64,000 bases of DNA, from the NCBI RefSeq assembly GCF_019457915.1, contig NZ_JAHZSS010000021.1, positions 19,291 to 83,290 of the forward strand, in the 5' to 3' direction. The notes beneath the pieces were generated by a model that made no database searches, was not told the origin of the DNA, and saw only the letters and a program-made list of their open reading frames with translations. The position numbers and the translations under genes are program-made. Origin of the DNA: Neiella holothuriorum. Its GTDB lineage: Bacteria; Pseudomonadota; Gammaproteobacteria; Enterobacterales; Neiellaceae. Positions 29,388 to 38,434 of this stretch are shown here, one piece after another. Position 1 is the stretch's first letter, and every line of letters starts with the position of its first letter.

Positions 29388-30392
29388 GTGGTTAAGACTG
29401 TTCTAATATGTGATGACTCAGCACTAGCTCGTAAGCAACTTCATCGAAGTTTGCCAGCGGGCTGGGATGTGGAAGTTCTTTTTGCCAAAGATGGGCAAGA
29501 AGGCGCCAACCTATGTCAGACTCAACAAATTGATTTAATGTTTCTCGACCTCACCATGCCGGTCATGGATGGTTATCAGGTCCTTGAGAAGTTACAACAC
29601 GATGCCGAGCGCCCAGACATTGTGGTGGTATCGGGCGACATTCAAACCAAAGCCTTAGAACGTGTCACCGCGTTGGGTGCTGCAGAGTTCCTGCGCAAAC
29701 CCGCTAGCAAAGCTGAAATCCAACATATTCTTGAACGCCATGGTTGGTACACCAGTCAAGGTAAAACTGACGCCGGCGCTGACTTTTCAGAGATGGAAGT
29801 GTCAGAAATGGACGCCTACCGCGAATTGGCCAACGTTGCCATGGGACGGGCCGGCGGTTTAATGGCGGAAATTCTTAACCTGTTTGTCAAACTGCCCATT
29901 CCAAACGTTAATATCCTGGAAAGCTCCGAATTGCACATGGCTCTCCAAGCCGTTAGCGATTACAGCACCTTATCTGCCGTCTGCCAGGGTTTTATTGGCG
30001 ATGGAATTTCAGGCGAAGCGTTCTTGTTATTCGATGACACACGCTTCGATGACATGGCGGAATTACTGGGTCACGACGGCTACATGGATTCACAAGGCGA
30101 AATTGAAGTCTTGATGGACTTGTCCAATATCTTAATTGGTGCTTGCTTAAAGGGCATCGCAGATATGTTGCATGTGCACTTTAGCCAAGGCCACCCCGTT
30201 GTATTGGGGCAACATTGTCAGGTAAAAGATCTTATTGCCGCCAACCAAAATCGCTGGCAAAAAAACCTTGCGATTGAAATTAATTACAAAGTAGAAACCC
30301 ACGAAATCAATTGTGATTTGTTGTTGGTGTTCACTGAAGAGTCGTTGCCTGTGCTTCGTGAAAATATTAAATACTTGCTGGAGGAGTCATGA
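29388..30392 (+). CDS. Response regulator with CheC-like phosphatase domain
   Basis: A 334-residue fusion. Residues 1-125 form a receiver domain (VLICDDSALARKQLHRSLP, phospho-acceptor Asp in DLMFLDLTMPVMDGYQVLEK, VVVSGDIQTKALERV, Lys in GAAEFLRKPASKAEI). Residues about 145-334 are CheC/CheX-like: the motif D-x3-E-x2-N in DAYRELANVAMGRAGGLMAE followed about 21 residues later by Pro, and a second degenerate copy in EVLMDLSNILIGACLKGIA. CheC-type domains dephosphorylate CheY-P, so the protein may regulate phospho-signalling or its own receiver. It starts with GTG at 29388. Its stop overlaps the following diguanylate cyclase gene (ATGA), so the two probably act together. Confidence 0.88.
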   Translation: MVKTVLICDDSALARKQLHRSLPAGWDVEVLFAKDGQEGANLCQTQQIDLMFLDLTMPVMDGYQVLEKLQHDAERPDIVVVSGDIQTKALERVTALGAAEFLRKPASKAEIQHILERHGWYTSQGKTDAGADFSEMEVSEMDAYRELANVAMGRAGGLMAEILNLFVKLPIPNVNILESSELHMALQAVSDYSTLSAVCQGFIGDGISGEAFLLFDDTRFDDMAELLGHDGYMDSQGEIEVLMDLSNILIGACLKGIADMLHVHFSQGHPVVLGQHCQVKDLIAANQNRWQKNLAIEINYKVETHEINCDLLLVFTEESLPVLRENIKYLLEES

Positions 30393-31360
30393 GTAGTAGT
30401 GACTTCCGCGAAATGCACTGGATGATCACCATGATCCACCACATTGATGTGGGTTTGGTGGTGCTTGATAAAAATTATCGCATTGAAGTATGGAATGGTT
30501 TCATGAAAAACCATTCAGGACTCGCCCCCGATCAAGTACGCAACCGGGAAATTTTCAAGGTCTACCCCGACCTGCCTGAGAAATGGTTCCGCCATAAGCT
30601 AGATAGCGCTCGACTGTTAAAATCACGCTCCTTTACCACTTGGGAGCAACGCCCGTATGTATTCCGCTTTCAGAATTATCGACCGATCACCGGCTCATCA
30701 AGCTACATGTACCAAAACATGACGGTTGTACCGCTGGAATCACTGACCGGCGAAGTCGAGCATATCGCACTGATTATTTACGATGTAACTGACGAAGCCG
30801 TTAACAAGATTGAGCAAAAGCTGGCGAATAGCCGATTGCAGGAAATTAGTCGCACCGACGCCCTCACTCAGTTGTTTAATCGGGGCCATTGGGAAGAGCA
30901 GTTGCGCCAAGAGTACGCGCGCATGCAGCGCTCCAAACGACCCAGTACATTGATCATGCTTGATATTGACCACTTCAAACGAATCAATGACGAATATGGG
31001 CACCTTGCCGGTGACGAAGTGATTCGAGAAGTGGCTCGCCGCATCAAGCGCACCAAGCGCACCACTGATATCGCAGGACGCTATGGCGGCGAAGAGTTTG
31101 CCGTACTGCTATTGGATACGGAGCCAGACCAGGCGCTCTACTTTGCTGAACGCTTGCGTAAGGTGGTTGAGAAAAAAGCCGTTGAATTTGAACAGCATTC
31201 CATCAGCCTGACTATCAGTGTTGGCATTGCCCAAAACTCAGCGGATATTGAGTCTCATCAGAACTGGTTAGAAAAAGCTGATGAAGCCCTCTATACCTCC
31301 AAGCGCGAAGGGCGAAACCGCGTAACCATGAGCGAAAGCAAACCCTATTTAGACGGTTAA
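30389..31360 (+). CDS. Diguanylate cyclase with PAS domain
   Basis: A 323-residue protein likely to make cyclic di-GMP. It has no membrane segment or signal peptide. Residues about 10-130 form a PAS sensor (HIDVGLVVLDKNYRIEVWNG, FMKNHSGLAPDQVRNREIFK). The GGDEF domain spans residues 150-320: RTDALTQLFNRGHWEEQL, LIMLDIDHFKRINDEYGHLA, the active-site RYGGEEFAVLLL and SVGIAQNS. The inhibitory site RxxD is present as RTTD five residues before GGEEF, so product inhibition is expected. Translationally coupled (ATGA) to the receiver-CheC gene, which suggests that phosphorylation of that regulator controls cyclase output. A terminator follows. Confidence 0.92.
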   Translation: MSSSDFREMHWMITMIHHIDVGLVVLDKNYRIEVWNGFMKNHSGLAPDQVRNREIFKVYPDLPEKWFRHKLDSARLLKSRSFTTWEQRPYVFRFQNYRPITGSSSYMYQNMTVVPLESLTGEVEHIALIIYDVTDEAVNKIEQKLANSRLQEISRTDALTQLFNRGHWEEQLRQEYARMQRSKRPSTLIMLDIDHFKRINDEYGHLAGDEVIREVARRIKRTKRTTDIAGRYGGEEFAVLLLDTEPDQALYFAERLRKVVEKKAVEFEQHSISLTISVGIAQNSADIESHQNWLEKADEALYTSKREGRNRVTMSESKPYLDG

Positions 31361-31363
31361 TAT

Positions 31364-31392
31364 AAAAAAGGACGGCTAAGCCGTCCTTTTTT
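31364..31392 (+). terminator. Terminator after the diguanylate cyclase gene
   Basis: AAAAAAGGACGGC-TAA-GCCGTCCTTTTTT, a perfect 13 bp dyad with flanking A/T runs; 3 bases after the stop codon. Confidence 0.92.
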
Positions 31393-31429
31393 AATTGTTA
31401 TCTTCGTGCGCTCAATACAACACAACCCG

Positions 31430-32293
31430 CTAATTAGGCTGCCATTCCTGCAACGGCTGCTGTAAGCCTGACAACAACAGTCGAACCTTGCCATTCAGAT
31501 TCGGCCCCAAACGCGTCATCAACTTATCTGCAGGCGTTAAATTCTGCAAAGCCTCATCAGCATACTCATACATAACATGCGGTTGCTCTAATTCAATTGA
31601 CGGACCAGGCTTTGGCGTCGCAAGCAAACGTTCGATAGCTTGCAAAAACACCCCATGAAATGCCTGATCGGGATAACCTAATTGTTCATAGGCTTGTTGT
31701 AACAACGGGTAAACATGCTGATAGAAAGCAAGCCAGTGCTCTCGTGGCATCGCCGTCATTAGGTCTAAATAAGGTTGGTAACGCGCAATGTTTGCCGTTG
31801 AACCATACAATTTACCCTCAGCTTCAATCACTTTATAGCGACCGACCGGACGTTCAACCGGTAGTAAATTATAGGTAATTTGCCCACGCGATAACGCATC
31901 TACAGAGGCAACAAAGTGCTCGATTAGCGCTTCGTCCACCAACAAGCCAATGCTTTTGCTAACTATTTTCTGCTGCAGCGCCTCAAGCAAGGTCGCGTCA
32001 CTGGAAGCTAACGGCGGCAACTCAAAATCAAATACTTTAGGTTCAGGCTCGGGTTCTGGCATTGGAGCAGGCTCGGGCTCAACAACGACCGGCTGCGGCT
32101 CTGGTTCCACCACGTCGGGCTCTGGCACCACAATGGGTTCAGGAAGTACTTCAACGGCAGGCTCAGGCGTGACGTCCAACGGCGCAACAACGGCTTCGTT
32201 GCCAGACTTTGCTAACCATGCAACAACGCCAATTGCCACCACAGCGACAGCAGCAAGGGCAATTAACAAGTTTCGGATTTGAGTGGCGGACAT
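31430..32293 (-). CDS. DUF3014 domain-containing membrane-anchored protein
   Basis: A 287-residue protein with one N-terminal membrane segment (LLIALAAVAVVAIGVVAWLA) and a short cytoplasmic start. A proline/glutamate-rich spacer follows (about residues 45-90, repeated PEP/VEPEP units), which probably spans the periplasm, then a globular DUF3014 domain: IVSKSIGLLVDEALIEHFVA, IEAEGKLYGSTANIARYQPY and KVRLLLSGLQQPLQEWQ. The start at 32293 is chosen over a longer frame because GAGGA lies just upstream and it opens on the anchor. Function is unknown. It is downstream of the M13 peptidase gene on the same strand but separated by a hairpin. Confidence 0.75.
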   Translation of the reverse strand: MSATQIRNLLIALAAVAVVAIGVVAWLAKSGNEAVVAPLDVTPEPAVEVLPEPIVVPEPDVVEPEPQPVVVEPEPAPMPEPEPEPKVFDFELPPLASSDATLLEALQQKIVSKSIGLLVDEALIEHFVASVDALSRGQITYNLLPVERPVGRYKVIEAEGKLYGSTANIARYQPYLDLMTAMPREHWLAFYQHVYPLLQQAYEQLGYPDQAFHGVFLQAIERLLATPKPGPSIELEQPHVMYEYADEALQNLTPADKLMTRLGPNLNGKVRLLLSGLQQPLQEWQPN

Positions 32294-32303
32294 AGAGTTC
32301 CTC

Positions 32304-32335
32304 GAAAACAACAACGGCACCAGACCGGTGCCGTT
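32304..32335 (-). terminator. Terminator after the M13 peptidase gene
   Basis: AACGGCACC (32313-32321) and GGTGCCGTT (32327-32335) form a perfect 9 bp stem; on the minus strand it is followed by GTTGTTTTC, an imperfect T-tract. It lies 56 bases after the stop at 32391. Confidence 0.65.
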
Positions 32336-32390
32336 AACATCGCTTAAATTGGTAAGAGCAGCAAGCGAAATTTACTGCTCTACCAAACAA

Positions 32391-34472
32391 TTACCAGATT
32401 TTCACACGATTTTCTGGGGCAATGTACATGGCATCCCCTTCTTTGACATCAAACGCTTGGTAATATTCTGGAATATTCGAAACCACTCCAATCACACGAT
32501 AGTGCGAAGGACTATGCGGATCGGTCACCAAACGCTGGCGTAATTCTTCTTCGCGGTAGTTACGACGCCACACCTGAGACCAACCCATAAAGAAGCGTTG
32601 ATCTGCTGTTAGGCCATCGATAACTTCCCCTTCGCCGCCATTCAGGCTCAGTTGCAGTGCTTTATAAGCCACCGACAAACCACCTAAGTCACCAATGTTT
32701 TCACCCAAGGTGAACTCACCGTTTACGTGTGCGTCTTCGAATGGGTAATAACCATTGTATTGTTCTACTAGGCGAGATGTGCGCTCTTCAAAAGCTTCAC
32801 GGTCAGCATCAGTCCACCAGTTACGCAAATTGCCGTCGCCGTCATATTTGCTGCCCTGATCGTCGAAACCGTGACCAATTTCATGGCCAATAACCGCGCC
32901 AATTCCACCATAGTTAACGGCATCGTCTGCTTCCATATCAAAGAATGGCGGTTGCAGAATAGCGGCAGGGAATACGATTTCGTTATTCACTGGGTTGTAG
33001 TAAGCGTTCACTGTCTGCGGCGTCATGTGCCATTCAGTTTTATCAATTGGCTCGCCCAATTTGTTCAACATGAATTGATATTCGTAGTTGGCAGAGCGAC
33101 GAATATTGCCCACCAGATCGCCAGCAACAATTTCTAGGGCAGAGTAATCACGCCACTTATCTGGATAGCCAATTTTTGGCGTAAATTTAGCGAGTTTTTC
33201 CAGTGCCTGAACTTTGGTTTCTTCGGTCATCCAGTCCAAATCTTTGATCGACACTTCGAATGCCTTGATCAAGTTTTCAACCAGTGTTTCCATCCGCTCT
33301 TTCGCTTCTGGCTTAAAGTGCTCTTGCACGTAGAGCTTGCCAACGGCTTCGCCCATCATGCTGTCAACATCTTCAACCGCACGCTTCCAGCGAGGTTTTT
33401 GCTCTTGAATCCCACGTAACGTCTTACCGTAGAATTCAAAGCTACGGTCAACGTATTCTGAGCTCAGGTAATCGGCGACCGAGTTCAGCAGGCGCATTTT
33501 AAGATAGGCTTTCCAGTGTTCAACTGGCACATCAACAAACATGGCACCAACAGCTTCAATGTAGCTTGGCTGACGCACCACGTAGTCGGTGACGCTATCA
33601 ATCCCTGCAGCTTTGGCATAGGCGGCAAAATCAAAATCGCCTAACAAGGCGGCCAACTCTTCGCTGGTCATTTTGTTATAAGACTTGTTGGCGTCACGGC
33701 GCTCAACGCGTGTCCAGTGTGCTTCAGCAAGCTGGCTTTCCAATGCAATAACCGCAGAGGCAGCATCAGCAGCATCGGCGTGGCCAACTTTATCTAGCAT
33801 ATCGGCAATATAGTCACGATATTGCTGGCGTAAGGTTTCTGACTTTTCATCTTCTTTGCTGTAGTAATCGCGATCAGGCAGGCCCAGACCAGATTGGTAT
33901 AAGTAGACAATGTACTGATCAGATTGCTTGGCATCATTGTTGACATAAAAACCAAACAAAGAGCCACCACCATTGACCAAGATTTCACCCAGCTTGGCAG
34001 CAACGTCCGAATGCGAGGTCAGCGCATCAATGGCAGCCAAGTCGGCAGCAATAGGCTTCAGACCCGCTTCTTCAACGGCTTTTTCATCCATAAAGGTTTT
34101 ATAAAAATCACCTACTTTCTGACCTTCAGAGCCCGTCACTTGCTCGCTTGCCGCAGCGCGTTCAATAATTTCACGCAGCGCCAACTGAGATTCTTCTAAC
34201 AACACAGTAAAACTGCCGTAGTTAGAGCGATCAGCAGGAATTTCAGTATTCTTCAGCCAAGCGCCATTTACACTCAGATAAAAATCATCTTGATGGCGAA
34301 CGCTGGCATCCCAGTTTTCTTGAGTGATACCTGACTTAAGTACTGGCGCAGCTTCCACTGCGGCAGCTTCTGGCGTCACTTCTGGCGCAGCTGTTTGCTT
34401 GTTATCGGAGCAAGCTGAAGTCATTGCCGCCAGCGCAATACTGGCAGCGAGTAAGGTTTTATTCATTTTCAT
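32391..34472 (-). CDS. M13 family metallopeptidase (PepO/neprilysin-like), exported
   Basis: A 693-residue zinc peptidase that probably trims peptides in the periplasm or at the outer membrane. It starts MKMNKTLLAASIALAAMTSA, followed by Cys, a signal peptide with a lipoprotein-like cysteine (the -3 residue is Thr, so lipidation is uncertain). The M13 N-terminal domain begins WDASVRHQDDFYLSVNGAWL. The catalytic domain has NAYYNPVNNEIVFPAAILQP, zinc motif HEIGH at residues 530-534 in GAVIGHEIGHGFDDQG, the third ligand Glu in GENIGDLGGLSVAYKA, and a normal C-terminus ending VKIW. The start at 34472 has AGG six bases upstream; a longer frame to 34586 has no support. Confidence 0.92.
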   Translation of the reverse strand: MKMNKTLLAASIALAAMTSACSDNKQTAAPEVTPEAAAVEAAPVLKSGITQENWDASVRHQDDFYLSVNGAWLKNTEIPADRSNYGSFTVLLEESQLALREIIERAAASEQVTGSEGQKVGDFYKTFMDEKAVEEAGLKPIAADLAAIDALTSHSDVAAKLGEILVNGGGSLFGFYVNNDAKQSDQYIVYLYQSGLGLPDRDYYSKEDEKSETLRQQYRDYIADMLDKVGHADAADAASAVIALESQLAEAHWTRVERRDANKSYNKMTSEELAALLGDFDFAAYAKAAGIDSVTDYVVRQPSYIEAVGAMFVDVPVEHWKAYLKMRLLNSVADYLSSEYVDRSFEFYGKTLRGIQEQKPRWKRAVEDVDSMMGEAVGKLYVQEHFKPEAKERMETLVENLIKAFEVSIKDLDWMTEETKVQALEKLAKFTPKIGYPDKWRDYSALEIVAGDLVGNIRRSANYEYQFMLNKLGEPIDKTEWHMTPQTVNAYYNPVNNEIVFPAAILQPPFFDMEADDAVNYGGIGAVIGHEIGHGFDDQGSKYDGDGNLRNWWTDADREAFEERTSRLVEQYNGYYPFEDAHVNGEFTLGENIGDLGGLSVAYKALQLSLNGGEGEVIDGLTADQRFFMGWSQVWRRNYREEELRQRLVTDPHSPSHYRVIGVVSNIPEYYQAFDVKEGDAMYIAPENRVKIW

Positions 34473-34788
34473 TATTAACCTGAGTCCTTGTGAGGTTTCA
34501 TCGGTAGGGTTTGATGGTATTGAAGATTGCGCCAATAATCGATTGCTCGACACGATTTGTAACACTTTCAACCATGATGTCGTCACGAGATCATTTCAAC
34601 TGCTTGAATCCATAACGATAAAATGAAATGGCCAACAAAGAACCAATAAAATCTAATTTTTTTATATCTAATCAAGAAGTTAAACATATAACTAGAGTGT
34701 GTTTTACTCATCTCTTTTAGACCAAAAGATTCTCAATATTCCGGTCGTTCCGCACTGAACCGAGCCTAGACTCATTGGAGGTTCACGG
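34473..34788. other. Divergent intergenic region, M13 peptidase / LamG gene
   Basis: About 315 bases, AT-rich in the middle (34640-34700), which must hold promoters for both directions. No palindrome of note and no RNA family recognised. A short leader ORF begins at 34789. Confidence 0.4.
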
Positions 34789-34839
34789 ATGCAAGCAAGT
34801 GCTTTAACGAGCTTTTACAAAGGAATGCGAATCAGATGA
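34789..34839 (+). CDS. Short leader ORF (16 codons) coupled to the LamG-protein gene
   Basis: An ATG at 34789 follows a strong ribosome site, GGAGG (34777-34781) with 7 bases of spacing. The frame encodes MQASALTSFYKGMRIR and its TGA (34837-34839) overlaps the LamG-protein ATG (34836-34838) as ATGA. By position and ribosome site it is a better translation start than that of the large gene, so it probably serves translational coupling. No stalling motif was recognised and the peptide itself may have no function. Confidence 0.5.
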   Translation: MQASALTSFYKGMRIR

Positions 34840-37397
34840 CGATAGAATTTAGAACTTTTTGTCTTTTTGCCCTACTGGCTCCCCTTTCATTGTCATGTGG
34901 GGCCACTCCCCCGCCTATTGGTTACTGGTCATTTGACGAGCTATCGGCCAACCAAGCACTCAATGAAGCGTCTGACATGCACGCAGGCACCGTTAGTGGT
35001 GCGCAGTCAGTTGAGGGTAAACAAGGCCAAGCCTTATATTTCGATGGCATTGATGATCGAGTCACCGTGCCGGATCACCCCGGCCTTCGCTTTACTGCCA
35101 ATCAAAGCTTTACGTTAGCCGCTTGGGTTAAATCCGATACGCCATATAGTGGCTGGCAAGGAATCGTCAACAAATCTAGAGAGCAAGCACCATGGTATGG
35201 CTTGTGGTTATCTCCTTCAGGAAATTGGATCTTTGGCACCAGTAATTTTAGCGGCGGCGCGGCCGACACTAGCTGGCATCACATCGCTTTGGTCCAACAA
35301 GGCTCGAGTCAAACGCGAGATATTTACATTGATGGGGTGCTCACCGCTACCGACAATGCGACGAACGGCAACGGCACGGGCGATCTAATATTTGGTGCAG
35401 CAAGTGGCGTATCAGAAAGTTTTCAAGGCGCACTCGATGAAGTTCAGCTCTACGATGTGGCGCTCAGCAACGAGCAAATTTTAGCGCTGGTTAATCTAGA
35501 TAATACTGACGACTCAGGTGATAGCGAAGAGCCGCCTGTCACCTTTTCGGATCCCGAGTTTACCTACCCCTCAGGGCTCTATGTAACCTATGTGCAAGTC
35601 GAACTGACGACCACAGGAACGACCTATTACACGCTCGATGGTAGCGAGCCTGATACTGGCAGCCTTCTCTATGCCGAAGCATTTGTAATCGATGAACAAC
35701 AGTTTGACGGCGGCCAAGCGACCGTCAAAGCGCGCAGCTACGGCGACGATAACGAAATGAGCGATGTGGTGACGGTTGAATACGATTTAACAGCCAGTTT
35801 CCCGCAATTACACCCAAACCCTTACACTGCACCATGGCCTTTCGATTTTGTGAAGCAAGATCTACGTTACTGGTCATTTGACAACGATATCGTTTTACCA
35901 GCCAATGGCCCGAGCTTGGTCGATGGCAAGTTTGGCAAAGCATTGTCTTTCGACGGTGTCGATGATGCCCTTGTTTTAGACCCTATTCCAACCTGGTGGT
36001 TAGGGTACAATTATACGATTTCACTTTGGGTTAAAGCCGATGGCGATCAGCAAGGCTGGGCGGGTATCGTCACTCAATCGCGCGAACAAGCACCTTGGCT
36101 TGGTCTTTGGATTTCTCCCGACGGCAAGTGGGTTTTCGGTGGTGATAACCTGCACGGCAATCAAGTAACCCCGGGCTGGCATCACATAGCCTTAGTTAAC
36201 ACTGAGAATACACGGCAACTATACGTTGACGGCACATTGCAAGCCGAATCAGAACCACTCCCACAAACCGGAAGCGGTCAACTCATATTCGGCGGCGCTG
36301 GCGGTGTGAGCGAATACTTCAAAGGTCTCATTGATGATGTACGCATCTACAAAGGCGGCGTCACTGCAGACGAAGTGATGCAATTGGCAACCGTCAGTCC
36401 ACCATTGACGCGCCAAGCCATCGACACATCCCTGACACTTGAGATTCCCAATGACACTGACATTTTCTATGACCAGGCTATTGATCCGTGGAACGGCGGT
36501 TTCGAACTACTGAACCTAGCAGATAAAAAAGGCTATCAATACCCAACCACGCCAATGACTTGGTCTGATCCAGGTATTCCGCTCGACTTTTCACTAACGG
36601 GCGAATCGCTAGAGTCATGCTGCGACGGCTCTGCCTACGTGCTACTCAAGCGCGTTGCGCAAGATCAACTGACACTGATCACCCGAGATATATTTGGTCA
36701 GCTATCGGAACCATCAAGGGTAACTGTCTATTTCGATCACGAATTTCCGCCTGTGTCCGAAGGGAGAATAGGCAGCTGGTTGTTCGATCAAGATCCTGCA
36801 TCAAGATATAGCGATGTCCCCGGAAAAGTAACCGATGAAGTTGCCGGCCAGCATACCGGGCAAGTATCAGCAGAACCATACTCGTTAGCATGGCGTCTGA
36901 ATACTCATTCCGGAGTCGAATTTGATGGTGCGACAACTTATATCGAAATCCCCGACAGCTCGGAGCTGCGTTTTTCAACTAATGACTCCTTCAGCCTGTC
37001 AGTGTGGTTTAAGCCAAAACAGATTGAAAATGGCTGGCAGGGCGTGGTCACTAAATCTCGCGATTTAGGCAACTGGTGGGGCTTATGGCTTAGTCCGAAC
37101 GGCGAGTTAGTGTTTGGCGCTCAGCAAGGCCACTTAACCACGAGCCCGGCACTTGCTGACGAATGGCAGCATGTCGTGGTGATGCAAGATGGCAGCGCAG
37201 GCAAACGTTATTTGTATCACAACGGTGAATTAGCTGGTTCCGGATCAGCCAAAGATGGCAGCGGCACTGGCGATTTAGTCATCGCAGGTACCAAAGGCGT
37301 GGCTGAATTTTTTGACGGGGCCATTGATGATGTTCAGCTCTATGGCCGTACGTTGACCAACGATGAAATTTACCGCCTAGCCGAGCGAGCCCCATAA
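34836..37397 (+). CDS. Exported protein with three LamG (concanavalin-like) domains and a chitobiase C-terminal-type domain
   Basis: A large 853-residue exported protein with a signal peptide (FCLFALLAPLSLSCGA). Three LamG-like jellyroll domains are visible, at about residues 27-225, 335-525 and 645-853. Each contains W(Q/A)G(I/V)V..SR, a G-L-W-(L/I)-S-P stretch with W/VFG, and an ending like GALDEVQLYDVALSNEQI. Between the first and second lies a CHB_HEX_C-type domain (about 240-315, TTYYTLDGSEPDTGSLLYAE), and a poorly defined region separates the second and third. The architecture fits a surface or secreted carbohydrate-binding or adhesion protein. No catalytic domain was seen. Its ATG overlaps the stop of a 16-codon leader ORF. 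Confidence 0.82.
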   Translation: MTIEFRTFCLFALLAPLSLSCGATPPPIGYWSFDELSANQALNEASDMHAGTVSGAQSVEGKQGQALYFDGIDDRVTVPDHPGLRFTANQSFTLAAWVKSDTPYSGWQGIVNKSREQAPWYGLWLSPSGNWIFGTSNFSGGAADTSWHHIALVQQGSSQTRDIYIDGVLTATDNATNGNGTGDLIFGAASGVSESFQGALDEVQLYDVALSNEQILALVNLDNTDDSGDSEEPPVTFSDPEFTYPSGLYVTYVQVELTTTGTTYYTLDGSEPDTGSLLYAEAFVIDEQQFDGGQATVKARSYGDDNEMSDVVTVEYDLTASFPQLHPNPYTAPWPFDFVKQDLRYWSFDNDIVLPANGPSLVDGKFGKALSFDGVDDALVLDPIPTWWLGYNYTISLWVKADGDQQGWAGIVTQSREQAPWLGLWISPDGKWVFGGDNLHGNQVTPGWHHIALVNTENTRQLYVDGTLQAESEPLPQTGSGQLIFGGAGGVSEYFKGLIDDVRIYKGGVTADEVMQLATVSPPLTRQAIDTSLTLEIPNDTDIFYDQAIDPWNGGFELLNLADKKGYQYPTTPMTWSDPGIPLDFSLTGESLESCCDGSAYVLLKRVAQDQLTLITRDIFGQLSEPSRVTVYFDHEFPPVSEGRIGSWLFDQDPASRYSDVPGKVTDEVAGQHTGQVSAEPYSLAWRLNTHSGVEFDGATTYIEIPDSSELRFSTNDSFSLSVWFKPKQIENGWQGVVTKSRDLGNWWGLWLSPNGELVFGAQQGHLTTSPALADEWQHVVVMQDGSAGKRYLYHNGELAGSGSAKDGSGTGDLVIAGTKGVAEFFDGAIDDVQLYGRTLTNDEIYRLAERAP

Positions 37398-37401
37398 ACC
37401 C

Positions 37402-37427
37402 AAAAGCCCAGCGAGAGCTGGGCTTTT
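37402..37427. terminator. Terminator between the LamG gene and the DUF5610 gene
   Basis: AAAAGCCCAGC-GAGA-GCTGGGCTTTTT, an 11 bp dyad with A/T flanks, 4 bases after the LamG-protein stop and 19 bases from the convergent DUF5610 stop, so it can serve both. Confidence 0.9.
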
Positions 37428-37445
37428 TACTTTCAAACTAAACAA

Positions 37446-38030
37446 TTATTCGCTTGCCGCTGGCGGCGCGAAGTTATCGAGCTGCGTTTGCATAAACTGC
37501 TGTAAACCTTCTTGCACCAAGGTGTATGTGGCATCGATGTTGTTGGCGATATCGCCTTCGAGCACCGCTAAACTATCGAGAATGTCGTGCGCTTCCTCAA
37601 AGCCTTTGTCCACAGCGCCAGAAATGATACTCATGTATTCATTAACGGCAGCCTCACCATCAAGATCGGTGTTTACTTCGAGGAAGGCTTCAAAGTATTT
37701 AGTGGAACCAGCAACAATTCGATCGGCCGTGGCTTCAGGCGACACATCAACGCCATCATCAACCGCCTGTTGGGCAGCATTGTCACCAAATACCGGCGCT
37801 AACTCTTCATTAATGGCATCAAGCGCCGAGCGGTACAGCAATTCCATAGGCTGGTTACCCGCCTGCATGCTGACTTCTAACTGCGCTTCAACAATCGCCG
37901 TATTTTTAGCGGCTTGTTGCTGCTCATAATTTGAACCTAAGGCATCCTTGCTCGTGTCTGCACTAGTCGCAGTTTTAGTCTGCTCAACATTCCGGTAGAG
38001 CGACGTTGTTGATAAAGGAGTAATAGCCAT
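37446..38030 (-). CDS. DUF5610 domain-containing protein
   Basis: A 194-residue cytoplasmic-looking acidic protein with no signal peptide. It starts MAITPLSTTSLYRNVEQTKT. Its first 60 residues are polar and low in structure, followed by a helical DUF5610 domain: LLYRSALDAINEELAPVFGD, DVSPEATADRIVAGSTKYFE, YMSIISGAVDKGFEEAHDIL and LEGDIANNIDATYTLVQEGL. The start at 38030 follows AAAGGAGTAATAGCC-type sequence, a good ribosome site; the longer frame is not supported. This family occurs in marine gammaproteobacteria, where I recall association with flagellar or surface proteins, but nothing here proves a role. Confidence 0.75.
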   Translation of the reverse strand: MAITPLSTTSLYRNVEQTKTATSADTSKDALGSNYEQQQAAKNTAIVEAQLEVSMQAGNQPMELLYRSALDAINEELAPVFGDNAAQQAVDDGVDVSPEATADRIVAGSTKYFEAFLEVNTDLDGEAAVNEYMSIISGAVDKGFEEAHDILDSLAVLEGDIANNIDATYTLVQEGLQQFMQTQLDNFAPPAASE

Positions 38031-38227
38031 GATGGTTTCCAAACGTCGTAATTCAATTAGCCATGTTATCGGCAGAATTGACAAAGTATTGAGTAAAAAT
38101 AGCGCAAAAACTGATCATTTAACGTGCTAAGAGCAGCAAACCAACAAATGCAAACAAAACACAACAACAGCGACTGAAATTGCGATACCTCAGTACCAAC
38201 GGTATTCACTCATTCGCGGCTGGCCGT

Positions 38228-38434
38228 CGTCCTGAACATCGCCGTTCCTGCGCTCGTAGTTAAGTCAATGCGCCCGCGGCAGAAGTAGCACATGGATGTG
38301 CTGTTTACGAACCTAAGGGCGGATACCGTTCGTCCTGAACATCGCCGCTCCTGCGCATCCATGCACCCGCGGCAGAAGTAGCACATGGATGTGCTGTTTA
38401 CGGACCTAAGGACGGATACCGTTCGTCCTGAACA
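38228..38434. repeat. REP-like tandem repeat, two and a partial copy
   Basis: Copy 1 spans 38228-38330 (103 bp), copy 2 spans 38331-38423 (93 bp), and the first 11-12 bases recur at 38424-38434. Each copy starts CGTCCTGAACATCGCCG, carries CCCGCGGCAGAAGTAGC and a perfect palindrome AGCACAT-GG-ATGTGCT, and ends GGATACCGTT. Copy 2 differs by a shorter middle segment and a few substitutions. It lies downstream of the lysS terminator, the usual place for intergenic REP-type elements. An open frame across it on the minus strand gives repetitive peptide and is not a gene. Confidence 0.8.

Noticed and set aside
31950..32282. Plus-strand Gly/Ser-rich open frame opposite the DUF3014 gene
   Set aside because: It is the antisense shadow of the Pro-Glu repeat spacer; low complexity and no start signals.
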